14,686 nt of DNA from Clostridia bacterium (GTDB taxonomy: Bacteria; Bacillota; Clostridia; Oscillospirales; Acutalibacteraceae). Location of the stretch: the NCBI GenBank assembly GCA_900757335.1, contig CAAENL010000106.1, positions 1 through 14,686 of the forward strand, in the 5' to 3' direction. Of this stretch, positions 1-6,397 are shown piece after piece (position 1 is the stretch's first letter; the number at the start of each line of letters is the position of its first letter). A program made the position numbers and the translations under genes. The notes under the pieces were generated by a model. That model did not search any database and was not told the DNA's origin. It saw nothing but the letters and a program-made list of their open reading frames with translations.

Positions 1-23
1 ATAAGTCGTAGGGAGGTATGATT

Positions 24-341
24 GTGGATGCACAATTGAAAAAAGGCTTTTTGGAAGTTTGTATACTTGCGTCACTTAGAGACAAAGATTTGTATGGTTA
101 CAAGCTTATTGAAGATGTATCTAAGTACATAAAAATTTCTGAATCTACGATGTATCCTATACTCAGAAGGCTTGAAGGTTCAGGCTGTCTTACAACTTAT
201 GTTCAAGAACACAACACTAGGTTACGCAAGTATTACAGAATCACCGAAGAAGGAAAAAGACGTATAACGGATTTTTTGAGCAGCAAAGAAGAAGTTATAA
301 AAATTTATAATTTTATAGAAGGGAAGAAAGAAATTGAATAA
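24..341 (+). CDS. PadR family transcriptional regulator
   Basis: This is a winged-helix DNA-binding repressor of the PadR family, about 105 residues, the usual length for the short (PadR-s1) type. The N-terminal QLKKGFLEVCILASL segment, the YGYKLIEDV stretch, and the recognition-helix segment ESTMYPILRRLEGSGCL followed by a wing (RKYYRITEEG) are classic for the family. I chose GTG at 24 because the GGGAGG ribosome binding site at 11-16 sits 7 nt from it, while the in-frame ATG at 18 is only 1 nt away. The next gene's TTG start overlaps this gene's 3' end by 8 nt, so the two are translationally coupled. PadR genes paired with a HAAS/DUF1700 membrane protein are a recurrent module, in which PadR probably represses its own operon. 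The ligand is unknown. The promoter lies outside the window. Confidence 0.93.
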   Translation: MDAQLKKGFLEVCILASLRDKDLYGYKLIEDVSKYIKISESTMYPILRRLEGSGCLTTYVQEHNTRLRKYYRITEEGKRRITDFLSSKEEVIKIYNFIEGKKEIE

Positions 342-930
342 AAAGGAATTTTTGAATGACCTCGACAGCAAGTTAGATTTTTTGACAGAGGAGGAAAGGA
401 ATAAAACGATTAATTACTACAGTGAAATTATAGAAGACCGTATTGAAAGTGGAGCAAGTGAAGAAGAAGCTGTATTGCAAATGGAAAGCACTGAAGTAAT
501 AGCCAAAAAATTAATGGCTGAAAATAACACGCAAAAAAACACACCAGAAAAAGTTCTTGATTTTATAGACAAACTTTTTGAAAAACATGGATATTTGTTT
601 GTGCTTGTAATTGCGATTCTTTCAATTCCGCTCTGGACTCCAATATTAGGAGGAATTTTGGGTCTTGTATGTACAATATTTTTAATTCTTTTTGGGACGA
701 TAGCTTTTGGTGCAATAGGTTCGGTTGTAGCCTTGGGTATAGGTATATCATTTATTACACAAAGTTTACTGTCTGCAATTTCGGCTCTGGGAGTATCAAT
801 GATTTGTGCCGGATTTGCTGTGCTTATAACTATCGGAACAGTTAAACTAATAAGTATGATGTCGAATTTTTTCAAAAAAGTTTCTAAAAACATCAAAGAA
901 CATTCAGAAAAACGGAGGAATTCAAAATGA
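334..930 (+). CDS. HAAS/DUF1700 domain membrane protein
   Basis: This is a 198-residue membrane protein. Its soluble N-terminal part (about residues 1-62, KKEFLNDLDSKL...LTEEERNKTINYYSEIIEDRIESGASEEEAV) matches the HAAS helical domain seen in DUF1700 proteins encoded next to PadR regulators. The C-terminal part has three or four hydrophobic segments (about residues 88-175), followed by a lysine/arginine-rich tail that should be cytoplasmic. The start is TTG at 334, inside the end of the PadR gene, with GGGAAG at 321-326 upstream. The stop codon overlaps the ATG of the next small gene (ATGA at 927-930). The function of the family is poorly known. Co-occurrence with PadR suggests a membrane sensor or partner that affects regulator activity, which is inference. 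The long minus-strand frame opposite it is a shadow. Confidence 0.85.
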   Translation: MNKKEFLNDLDSKLDFLTEEERNKTINYYSEIIEDRIESGASEEEAVLQMESTEVIAKKLMAENNTQKNTPEKVLDFIDKLFEKHGYLFVLVIAILSIPLWTPILGGILGLVCTIFLILFGTIAFGAIGSVVALGIGISFITQSLLSAISALGVSMICAGFAVLITIGTVKLISMMSNFFKKVSKNIKEHSEKRRNSK

Positions 931-1079
931 ATAAAGACAAAAAAATTTCAAAAGTAAAAAAACTTATATATGTATCAATCGGACTGATTATCGTAGGAGC
1001 AATTTTATTTTCGCTTTCTCTTATAGGTCTTAACCATACTACAATTGACCAACCAATAAGTCAAATTTTTAAATTTTAG
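927..1079 (+). CDS. 50-residue single-pass membrane peptide
   Basis: This small gene encodes 50 residues. A lysine-rich start (MNKDKKISKVKK) is followed by one hydrophobic helix (about residues 13-35) and a short polar tail ending DQPISQIFKF. The ATG overlaps the TGA of the upstream HAAS gene (ATGA), and CGGAGG at 913-918 gives a strong ribosome binding site 8 nt before it. It is therefore the third gene of the PadR operon. A hairpin terminator lies 41 nt after the stop. A second, start-less copy of the coding region, about 94% identical by eye, lies at 2987-3124. The positively charged N-terminus and single helix predict an inner-membrane peptide with its N-terminus inside. I do not recognise the family and assign no function. 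It could be a small subunit of the HAAS protein. Confidence 0.72.
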   Translation: MNKDKKISKVKKLIYVSIGLIIVGAILFSLSLIGLNHTTIDQPISQIFKF

Positions 1080-1120
1080 AAAAAAATAAAATATTTTTTA
1101 CTAGCCATTTAATTTTTTTG

Positions 1121-1146
1121 AACCACACAGTAATTGTGTGGTTTTT
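1121..1146 (+). terminator. Rho-independent terminator of the PadR operon
   Basis: A perfect 9-bp stem (AACCACACA at 1121-1129 with TGTGTGGTT at 1135-1143) and a 5-nt loop are followed by a T-run. It lies 41 nt downstream of the small membrane peptide gene and separates that operon from the metalloprotease promoter. Confidence 0.85.
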
Positions 1147-1169
1147 GTATAAAATAAATATTTTTTATA

Positions 1170-1196
1170 TTGCGTTTTTTAATGTTGTGTTATAAT
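1170..1196 (+). promoter_or_regulatory. Predicted sigma-A promoter of the metalloprotease gene
   Basis: A TATAAT -10 box at 1191-1196 lies 31 nt before the ATG. The best -35 is TTGCGT at 1170-1175, with a short 15-bp spacer, so the -10 is firmer than the -35. It follows directly after the terminator at 1121-1146. Confidence 0.5.
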
Positions 1197-1227
1197 ATAT
1201 AAGAATAGTATCAAGGAGGAGCATTTT

Positions 1228-2061
1228 ATGAAAAAATTCTTCAAAAGATTTTTATTATTTTTTTGTTTGCCTTTGGTGATCTTTGTAGCGTTTGTTTTTG
1301 GTTCCACTATTTACATAAGAGGTTATCGTCAAGAACATTTTGATTGTGAAGATCACACTGAGCATTTTAATATTTCTTATAATGAATCTGAAAAATCGGC
1401 TATTGCGGATATTGAAAATCAGCTTGAAAATAGTTATGGTCGTATAACAACTGACTTGAAACAACCTATGGACAAACCCGTAAATATAAAGATTTATCCT
1501 GATTTAGATTCTTTGCACTTCTCATTGAAATTAAACAGTGGGCTGTTTTGGTGGATAAACATATTTGGTAAAATGGATCCTAAGGTTGTGGGTGACACCG
1601 ACACTGGCAGTAAGGAAATAAAAATAGTTTCCCCATTAAACCCAGGAAAAAGCGGATATACGTACGATATGATTTTAAGCGTTGCAGTTCATGAATTTAC
1701 TCATGCCGTTACTCTTGAACTAGCCCCTAATAATGAGAGTATTAACATAGGTTTTGGACAATTTTTGCAAGATGGTATAGCTGTTTACGAATCAAATCAA
1801 GGAGTCGAAATTGAAAATAATCCATCCTTTACAAACGAGAATATACTCAAAGTTCTTCCGGAATCAATTGATGAGCATTCTGCATCGGACGGATATAGGT
1901 ACGTTACGGGTTATTCGTTTATAAAATATGTGATTGATAATTACGGATATGACAAACTGATTGAACTTTTAAAGAAAGATTATTCAGGCGGAAATTACGA
2001 CAGCGAAACAAGGCAACTTTATAACGAATGGGTTGAGTATTTAAAAGCTAATCAAAATTAG
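1228..2061 (+). CDS. Membrane-anchored HExxH zinc metalloprotease (peptidase MA-like)
   Basis: This is a 277-residue predicted zinc peptidase. A basic N-terminus (MKKFFKRF) and one hydrophobic segment (about residues 9-31) form a signal anchor, placing the catalytic domain outside the cell. The active-site motif HEFTH is at residues 155-159 within SVAVHEFTHAVT, and FLQDGIAVYES follows at about 179-189. In gluzincins of the peptidase MA type that second motif normally reads LxEGxAxY, with Glu as third zinc ligand. Here the equivalent position is Asp182, so either Asp ligates the zinc or activity is altered. AAGGAGG at 1213-1219 gives an ideal ribosome binding site 8 nt before the ATG. A CPBP protease gene starts 40 nt after the stop, probably co-transcribed. 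The substrate is unknown. The end of this gene is partly duplicated at 2962-2978. Confidence 0.8.
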   Translation: MKKFFKRFLLFFCLPLVIFVAFVFGSTIYIRGYRQEHFDCEDHTEHFNISYNESEKSAIADIENQLENSYGRITTDLKQPMDKPVNIKIYPDLDSLHFSLKLNSGLFWWINIFGKMDPKVVGDTDTGSKEIKIVSPLNPGKSGYTYDMILSVAVHEFTHAVTLELAPNNESINIGFGQFLQDGIAVYESNQGVEIENNPSFTNENILKVLPESIDEHSASDGYRYVTGYSFIKYVIDNYGYDKLIELLKKDYSGGNYDSETRQLYNEWVEYLKANQN

Positions 2062-2101
2062 TTTTTATATGCGTGTAAAAATTAAGGGAAGGAAGAAATT
2101 T

Positions 2102-2938
2102 ATGGACTATAAAAAGCTATTAAAAGCATCGTTTTTTTCACTATTAGCGGTAGTAGGAGTGCTGGGTCTTCACTACGGTCTAAGGTTGGTTTCAAGTCAA
2201 ATATTTTCAAGTAGTCCCGTTAATTTTGGTACGGTATTAATATTGTTAGTGGAGATTTTGATAATTAAAAAAGTTGGTAATGCTGATGTTTTAAAGAATA
2301 AAAAGTTTTGGTACGGAGTTTATTTAGCAAGTACTGTTTTAGTTTTTCATACTATTGTAAGTTCCATGAGTGTGATTAGCGGTTTGAATGATGGGTATAG
2401 TTTTAAACCGATAAATAAGATTTTATTAATTGTTGCACAGATGTTAATCGGAGCCGGAGCCTTCGAGGAATTTTTGTTTAGAGGAATTGTTTTTAATATT
2501 TTTGATAGGTATTTAGGCCATAAATCACCAAAAACAGTTTGGTGTACCGTTATTTTTTCGGGAGTTATATTTGGATTTTACCATTTTGTGAATTGGGTTC
2601 AAGGGGGAGCGTTGATACCTGTACTGTTACAGATTGTTGCTACAACCGGTTTTGGAATATTTTTTGGAGCCATATATATGCGTAATCGAAATTTGTGGTC
2701 GTTGGCATTTATTCATGGAGTGTACGATGTGATGCAATTAGGTACTTCCGCTATTTTCAATATTACAGAACCCAATATTGTTCATTCCGATGGAGGTGCA
2801 AATGTAAATATAATTAATGTTATACCTTATATTGTTCAAATGTTTGCATACGTATTTATCTCTATTTTCCTTTTGAGGAAGAAAAAAATGAAAGAAATTA
2901 TCGATTCCGATAAGTTAGAATCTAACCTTAAATACTAA
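2102..2938 (+). CDS. CPBP family intramembrane metalloprotease
   Basis: This polytopic membrane protein of 278 residues belongs to the CPBP (CAAX protease / bacteriocin-processing, 'Abi') family. The family motif EExxxR is present as FEEFLFRG (Glu122, Glu123, Arg127). The two later histidine motifs are FGFYHFVNW (His161) and FIHGVYD (His205, Asp209), so all expected catalytic residues are intact. About seven or eight hydrophobic segments are visible, and the tail after the last one is lysine-rich (LLRKKKMKE). I chose ATG at 2102 because GGAAGGAAG (2087-2095) is 6 nt upstream. An ATG at 2069 would add 11 residues but has no good ribosome binding site and lies in a duplicated junction sequence. 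In Gram-positive bacteria these enzymes act in peptide or bacteriocin processing and immunity, or in signalling. The substrate here is unknown. It probably shares a transcript with the upstream metalloprotease. Confidence 0.9.
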   Translation: MDYKKLLKASFFSLLAVVGVLGLHYGLRLVSSQIFSSSPVNFGTVLILLVEILIIKKVGNADVLKNKKFWYGVYLASTVLVFHTIVSSMSVISGLNDGYSFKPINKILLIVAQMLIGAGAFEEFLFRGIVFNIFDRYLGHKSPKTVWCTVIFSGVIFGFYHFVNWVQGGALIPVLLQIVATTGFGIFFGAIYMRNRNLWSLAFIHGVYDVMQLGTSAIFNITEPNIVHSDGGANVNIINVIPYIVQMFAYVFISIFLLRKKKMKEIIDSDKLESNLKY

Positions 2939-2961
2939 TCAAAAATTTAAAGCCTTCAGCT

Positions 2962-3124
2962 AAAATTAGTTTTTATATTGACGTGAAAAATTTCAAAAAT
3001 AAAAAAACTTATATATGTATCAATCGGACTGATTATCGTAGGAGCAATTTTATTTTTACTTTCTCTTATGGGGCTTAATCATACTGCAATTGACCAACCA
3101 ATAAGTCAAATTTTTAGATTTTAG
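2962..3124 (+). pseudogene. Truncated duplicate of the 50-residue membrane peptide gene
   Basis: Positions 2987-3124 repeat 942-1079 with about eight substitutions in 138 bases and no indels, so most of the reading frame is kept (KISKIKKLIYVSIGLII...). The start is lost: the codon just before the homologous part is TGA (2984-2986), and no ATG, GTG or TTG start lies downstream in frame before the helix. Immediately upstream, 2962-2978 is a 17-nt exact copy of the metalloprotease 3' end (2054-2070), including its stop codon. The copy is therefore a recombination product joining a metalloprotease tail to a decapitated small ORF. It is probably not translated. Confidence 0.75.
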
Positions 3125-3179
3125 AAAAAATAAAACTGATTTCAAACTGAAAAATATTTTTTGTAAGTGGGGAAAATTT

Positions 3180-3998
3180 GTGAATGTTTATAATTATTTA
3201 ATTTCCGGGAACGCAAAATATGGTTCGAATAAAGAGCACATTTGTAAGTCTAGTTTTAATTGTAGAACTTCTGATATACAAGAAAATGTTATAGTAGCAC
3301 CTACTTGGGGAGTAGACTTGTTTTCTGAACATGTAGATAATATCAGGTGTATATGTGAGTGTACGGATCACAAATTCAGCGTAAGTGAATTAACACTAGG
3401 AGCCGAGAAAGTGACTTATATAAAAACAGGAGCGTGTGCGTCTAATGTTTTGGATTGTGTATTAGCTCTTGGGTGTACTCCGTGCAAAAATGTCTTATTT
3501 ATCGGTGCGGTTGGTGCCTTAGACAAAAATATGAAAATAGGAGATATTGTTATACCGAAGTATTCGGTATGTGGAGTTGGTGCTGACAGATATTTAACAG
3601 ATGAAAGTATTACCGAAAATGACAGTTATGGTAAGAAATATTATTCCAATGAAGAATTTTCAGCCAAAGCCCTAAAAATTAGCAGTGAAATGATAAAGAA
3701 TAATGGCTTAAAATGTCACGCTGGAAAAACATTCAGCGTTGACACAATATTTGCACAGTATGCTCATCTAGAAGAATTTATAAATATTGGTTGTAATACA
3801 ATCGAAATGGAAACAGCCACATTTTTTCATACTGCTAACGTTGTAGGTATTAAGGCAACTGCTGTTTTAAGTATTGTAGATAATACGTTGTCAGGAAAAG
3901 GAATTTATAAAGGTAAGACAGATAAAGATAAAAAAATAATTCAAGAAATGAAAAAAATTTTAATGCCAAAAATAGCGTTAAAAATTCTATTAAAATAA
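3180..3998 (+). CDS. Nucleoside phosphorylase superfamily protein
   Basis: This 272-residue protein belongs to the PNP/UDP phosphorylase (MTAN-like) superfamily, which cleaves the glycosidic bond of nucleosides with phosphate or water in purine or pyrimidine salvage. Visible motifs in order are the glycine-rich phosphate/sugar loop FIGAVGAL (about 107-114), GDIVIP (121-126), the nucleoside-binding EMETATFF (199-206), and SIVDNT (221-226) at the usual catalytic Asp position (Asp224). The N-terminal 40 residues are less typical. It is cytosolic, with no signal peptide or membrane helix. The start is GTG at 3180, preceded by an AAGTGGGG-type site around 3165-3172. I cannot tell whether it is a purine nucleoside phosphorylase, a uridine phosphorylase or a nucleosidase. 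It is monocistronic and follows the pseudogene at 2962-3124. Cysteine content is unusually high (about 11). Confidence 0.82.
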   Translation: MNVYNYLISGNAKYGSNKEHICKSSFNCRTSDIQENVIVAPTWGVDLFSEHVDNIRCICECTDHKFSVSELTLGAEKVTYIKTGACASNVLDCVLALGCTPCKNVLFIGAVGALDKNMKIGDIVIPKYSVCGVGADRYLTDESITENDSYGKKYYSNEEFSAKALKISSEMIKNNGLKCHAGKTFSVDTIFAQYAHLEEFINIGCNTIEMETATFFHTANVVGIKATAVLSIVDNTLSGKGIYKGKTDKDKKIIQEMKKILMPKIALKILLK

Positions 3999-4187
3999 AA
4001 TTCTAAAGTTTACTTACAATCATTTTTACTTGGTGCTATATTTAATAAGGAGAATGGATAAATTCGGTATTTAATGATTTACAGCTATTACATTTTATAA
4101 GTTTGACATAAAATTACGGGAGTATGAAGCGTCATGATTATGTTTGAACTATCAGACACTTTAGAAGTGTTATTTGAATGGAAAATG

Positions 4188-4212
4188 CCTAACGAAAGTT
4201 AGGTTATTTTTA
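4188..4212 (+). terminator. Small hairpin terminator
   Basis: CCTAAC and GTTAGG form a 6-bp stem around a GAAA tetraloop, followed by TTATTTTTA. It lies about 190 nt after the phosphorylase gene and may end that transcript or a lost gene. Confidence 0.55.
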
Positions 4213-4315
4213 TGCTCAAAAATAATTTGAAAGGACAAATTAAAAAATAATAATTAGAAGTTATTATTAAGCATCTCAATAACGGATTTTTTATCAGTCA
4301 GATAATTATTGTCTT

Positions 4316-4463
4316 ATGAAAAGAAAAATGTGATATTTGTGATGAAGAAATATTTGAAGGTGATAGTTGTTATGAGATTGATAGCTTAATTTATTACTCT
4401 GAATGTACGAAAATACACATTGAAGTTATAAGAGTGCAATCCTCATCTCAAAGCAGCATTTAA
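4316..4463 (+). pseudogene. Frameshifted small zinc-ribbon protein relic
   Basis: From 4329 the frame reads KCDICDEEIFEGDSCYEID...LIYYSECTK, a small Cys-x2-Cys zinc-ribbon protein like those with the pattern CDICGxxIFxGDxYYEIDG. The ATG at 4316 is in another frame and runs into TGA (4331-4333). One extra A in the run before the first Cys codon would explain this: removing it joins MKRK to CDICDEE. The last CxxC pair has also lost a cysteine (YYSEC). It is most likely a dead gene, though a short functional peptide from an unusual start cannot be excluded. Confidence 0.5.
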
Positions 4464-4610
4464 TAACATAGATCTATTTATAGCGAGCAAGTAACAATTT
4501 TTTCGTGCGTGATGGATGACATACCTGTTTAGAATCGTTTGGTAGCACAAGTCTATTATTAAAAAATACTTTTAGCTAGGTGGAGGATTATTTTTATAAT
4601 ACAAAAAAAC

Positions 4611-4642
4611 TAGACTATCAGTTTTGATAGTCTAACTTTTTT
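4611..4642. terminator. Bidirectional terminator next to the tRNA-Ser fragment
   Basis: TAGACTATCA (4611-4620) and TGATAGTCTA (4625-4634) form a perfect 10-bp stem with a GTTT loop. CTTTTTT follows on the plus strand, and on the minus strand the stem is followed by GTTTTTTT. Read leftward it lies about 45 nt after the tRNA-Ser 3' end, so it was probably the original terminator of the tRNA gene before an element inserted. Confidence 0.8.
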
Positions 4643-4676
4643 AGAATTGGTTATGTCTTATAATGCCAATCTTCGT

Positions 4677-4699
4677 TGGCGGAGAAGGAGGGATTTGAA
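4677..4699 (-). repeat. tRNA-Ser 3'-end fragment, probable attachment-site core (attL)
   Basis: Read on the minus strand, these 23 bases are the T-loop (TTCAAAT), the 3' side of the T-stem (CCCTC), the 3' side of the acceptor stem (CTTCTCC), discriminator G and CCA of a tRNA-Ser. Upstream sequence does not complete a T-stem, D-arm or anticodon arm, so this is a fragment and not a gene. Tyrosine integrases commonly use tRNA 3' ends as attB. The intact tRNA-Ser is predicted on the minus strand just right of the window. The minus-strand terminator at 4611-4634 fits its former trailer. Confidence 0.75.
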
Positions 4700-4816
4700 T
4701 TATAAAGTACCTGGTAAGTCCAATATAATGCGTATCAATCATGTGGCTTCAAATCTGCTAGTTTCGGGATTTGTATGCAATCTAGCATAAACTTGTAAAA
4801 TTTAAAATAATCGTTT

Positions 4817-4870
4817 AAGGAGTATTTTTAGGGGTAAATATTTTTTCGTAAGGGGTATAAATAGGGGTAC
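4817..4870 (+). repeat. Degenerate GGGGTA repeats, probable left integrase arm sites
   Basis: Four copies lie here: AAGGAGTAT (4817), TAGGGGTAA (4829), AAGGGGTAT (4850) and TAGGGGTAC (4862). Within each pair the copies are 12 bp apart, the same period as the perfect array at 14606-14686 and in the same orientation. They occupy the gap between the attL core and the stop codon of the Fic gene. Confidence 0.65.
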
Positions 4871-4875
4871 AAATT

Positions 4876-5769
4876 TTACTTTCCGAGTATAGATAAATAG
4901 GCATCCAAACGCTCCTTAATATAGGACGCAAAAAGTTTTTTCATCGGTGATAAATCGTGTTTTTCGTGATAAGCATCAAAAGCGTTGTAATAAGAAACTC
5001 TGTCCGTAAATTTAATATCAATCGGTGGATAGCCGGCTTTCATAAGCTCAAGGTTGACAAGTAATCTTCCGGTTCTGCCGTTACCGTCAATGAATGGATG
5101 TATTTCTTCAAATTCAATATGAAATCGTGCAAGTTTGCTTATAATTTCTTCAGTGCTCTCATTGTAATTTTTAAGGAGTTCTTCCATTTTAGGTTGTATT
5201 AAATACGGCTGCACGGGTTCATGTTTGGCTCCCAAGATCTTTACGGGAACGCGCCTATAAACTCCTCGGTCGTCTTTTTTATCCGCTAAAACCAAGTAGT
5301 GAATTTGCTTAATAACACTTTCCGTCAAAGGCGCATTATCTTTCACCAGGCCACTTACAAATTCAAAAGCCTCCTTATGCCCAACGGCCTCCATGTGTTC
5401 CTTAAGGGGTTTTTGGTCAATTGTGAGGCCCCGCAAGACCATATCGGTTTCTCGGAGCGTCAAAGTGCTGCCTTCTATTGCGTTGGAATTATACGTATAT
5501 TCAACAATAAATTCTTCATTGAGACGTTCCATTTCGCCTTGCGTCAGAGGCCTTCTGGAATCGAGCTCAAGCTTTTTTTCTTTTATTATATCTTGGATAC
5601 TTTTTGCGGACTTATATCTGCTATCTTCAGGTTTTTTTGCATCAACCGGTATTTTCCATCCTCTGCCTTCTTGATACGCTCCTTCTATTTTACCTTGTGC
5701 ACATAAAACACGCACTCTGCGGTCGGAAATGCCCCATTTTTCCGCAACTTCTTTAACTGTTAAAAACAT
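4876..5769 (-). CDS. fic: Helix-turn-helix / Fic domain protein (predicted AMPylator or related NMP transferase)
   Basis: This 297-residue soluble protein has two parts. Residues 1-45 form a MerR/excisionase-like helix-turn-helix (MFLTVKEVAEKWGISDRRVRVLCAQGKI). The rest is a Fic domain with the complete catalytic motif HPFIDGNGRTGR (224-235), including the essential His. Upstream of it, SNAIEG (95-100) fits the (S/T)xxxE(G/N) inhibitory-helix motif, so this is a self-inhibited class II type. Fic enzymes transfer AMP or similar groups from nucleotides to hydroxyl side chains of target proteins. The target here is unknown. I chose ATG because AGGTGA is 5 nt upstream; the GTG three codons earlier lies inside that site. 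The gene ends 6 nt from the left repeats, so it is the outermost cargo gene. Repeats over its promoter and the HTH suggest autoregulation. Confidence 0.92.
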   Translation of the reverse strand: MFLTVKEVAEKWGISDRRVRVLCAQGKIEGAYQEGRGWKIPVDAKKPEDSRYKSAKSIQDIIKEKKLELDSRRPLTQGEMERLNEEFIVEYTYNSNAIEGSTLTLRETDMVLRGLTIDQKPLKEHMEAVGHKEAFEFVSGLVKDNAPLTESVIKQIHYLVLADKKDDRGVYRRVPVKILGAKHEPVQPYLIQPKMEELLKNYNESTEEIISKLARFHIEFEEIHPFIDGNGRTGRLLVNLELMKAGYPPIDIKFTDRVSYYNAFDAYHEKHDLSPMKKLFASYIKERLDAYLSILGK

Positions 5770-5792
5770 TTTTCTCACCTCGTTTTTAGAAG

Positions 5793-5821
5793 ATTATATC
5801 AAATTATCGGAACGATATCAA
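5793..5821 (-). promoter_or_regulatory. Promoter of the Fic gene
   Basis: On the minus strand, TTGATA (5821-5816), a 17-bp spacer, and TATAAT (5798-5793) form a near-consensus sigma-A promoter 24 nt before the Fic ATG. The spacer contains the first of four CGGAA repeats. Confidence 0.75.
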
Positions 5822-5876
5822 TGCTATCGGAATAATATGGTGTGGATTAGCGGAATGATACTGAACGGAATTAAAT
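5805..5876. repeat. Four CGGAA-centred repeats over the Fic promoter (operator candidate)
   Basis: Imperfect 14-bp direct repeats lie here: TATCGGAACGATAT (5805), TATCGGAATAATAT (5825), TAGCGGAATGATAC (5848) and GAACGGAATTAAAT (5863). The first two are 20 bp apart, about two helix turns. The first lies between the -35 and -10 boxes, and the others extend upstream. A protein bound here would block transcription, and the HTH-Fic protein is the obvious candidate. Confidence 0.6.
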
Positions 5877-6397
5877 ATTGGTTTTTTTGGATGACGGTAC
5901 TTTTTTATTCTGAGAACAAAAATATTGGCAAAACTTTTAGAACACGAAATATACACAAACAAATTTATTTCCGCTATAATTATCTTAACACTATAATTAT
6001 CTTAAAAGGGAAGTAAACAACTTAAATAACAAAAAATAAACCATTCACAATATTCTGTGATGGATATGATAAATTTAAGAAAAATAAAATTTTTTGGGGC
6101 TATATCTTGAAAAAAGATCGACTAGTGGCATTTACTGATGTTGTTTTGGCAATAGTGATGACCATATTAGTTCTTGAACTTGAAAAACCTGCTGCACCAA
6201 AACGATAGAATCAAACACGGTAGGGTATGTGGTATTTACACAGAGTAAAAAAATATGTGTTCTAAAATATTTGGGAATTAAATAGGGATCCGGCTGCAAT
6301 TTGATTGTCTTGGCTTAGGCATCGGTGGCATAATAGTTACCGACAACAATAATGTTGATAGCTGCTATACACATACACAAAGGGGAAACAAAAAGTT
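5877..6397. other. Intergenic region with one decayed gene
   Basis: Apart from the truncated TMEM175-like relic at 6107-6208 I see no gene. The rest is AT-rich, with stops in all frames and no clear promoter or RNA structure. AAAGGGGA at 6379-6386 is the ribosome binding site of the DUF2752 gene. Confidence 0.5.
6107..6208 (+). pseudogene. Truncated TMEM175/DUF1211-like N-terminus
   Basis: A 33-residue frame from TTG reads MKKDRLVAFTDVVLAIVMT followed by ILVLELEKPAAPKR and stops. This matches the first helix of bacterial TMEM175-type potassium channels (DUF1211), whose signature is RxxxFSDAVxAIxxT; here the Ser is Thr. Family members are around 200 residues, and nothing recognisable continues in any frame after the stop. 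It is therefore a relic, probably of former cargo. Confidence 0.6.

Larger units (their letters stand above)
3999..4676. other. Gene-poor, decayed region left of the mobile element
   Basis: No intact gene of convincing size is seen. The stretch contains a small hairpin terminator (4188-4212), a frameshifted zinc-ribbon relic (4316-4463), and a strong hairpin (4611-4634) just left of the tRNA-Ser fragment. Several start codons with weak ribosome binding sites open only very short frames. The region looks like accumulated debris beside an integration hot spot. Confidence 0.6.

Noticed and set aside
417..896. 159-residue frame on the minus strand
   Set aside because: It lies wholly opposite the well-supported HAAS/DUF1700 gene, has no ribosome binding site and an atypical composition, so it is a shadow.
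2069..2101. Longer start for the CPBP protease
   Set aside because: The ATG at 2069 lacks a ribosome binding site and falls in the duplicated junction; ATG at 2102 has GGAAGGAAG at proper distance.
4134..4202. 22-residue frame (MIMFELSDTLEV...) with a GGGAG upstream
   Set aside because: It ends inside the terminator stem at 4188-4203, has a long ribosome binding site gap and no recognisable similarity. It is probably chance.
4677..4765. Complete tRNA gene on the minus strand
   Set aside because: Only the T-loop to CCA part matches. No partner for the T-stem, no anticodon arm and no 5' acceptor strand can be found upstream.
5729..6016. 95-residue frame on the plus strand
   Set aside because: It overlaps the Fic 5' end and runs through its promoter and repeat region. 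It has no ribosome binding site or recognisable domain.
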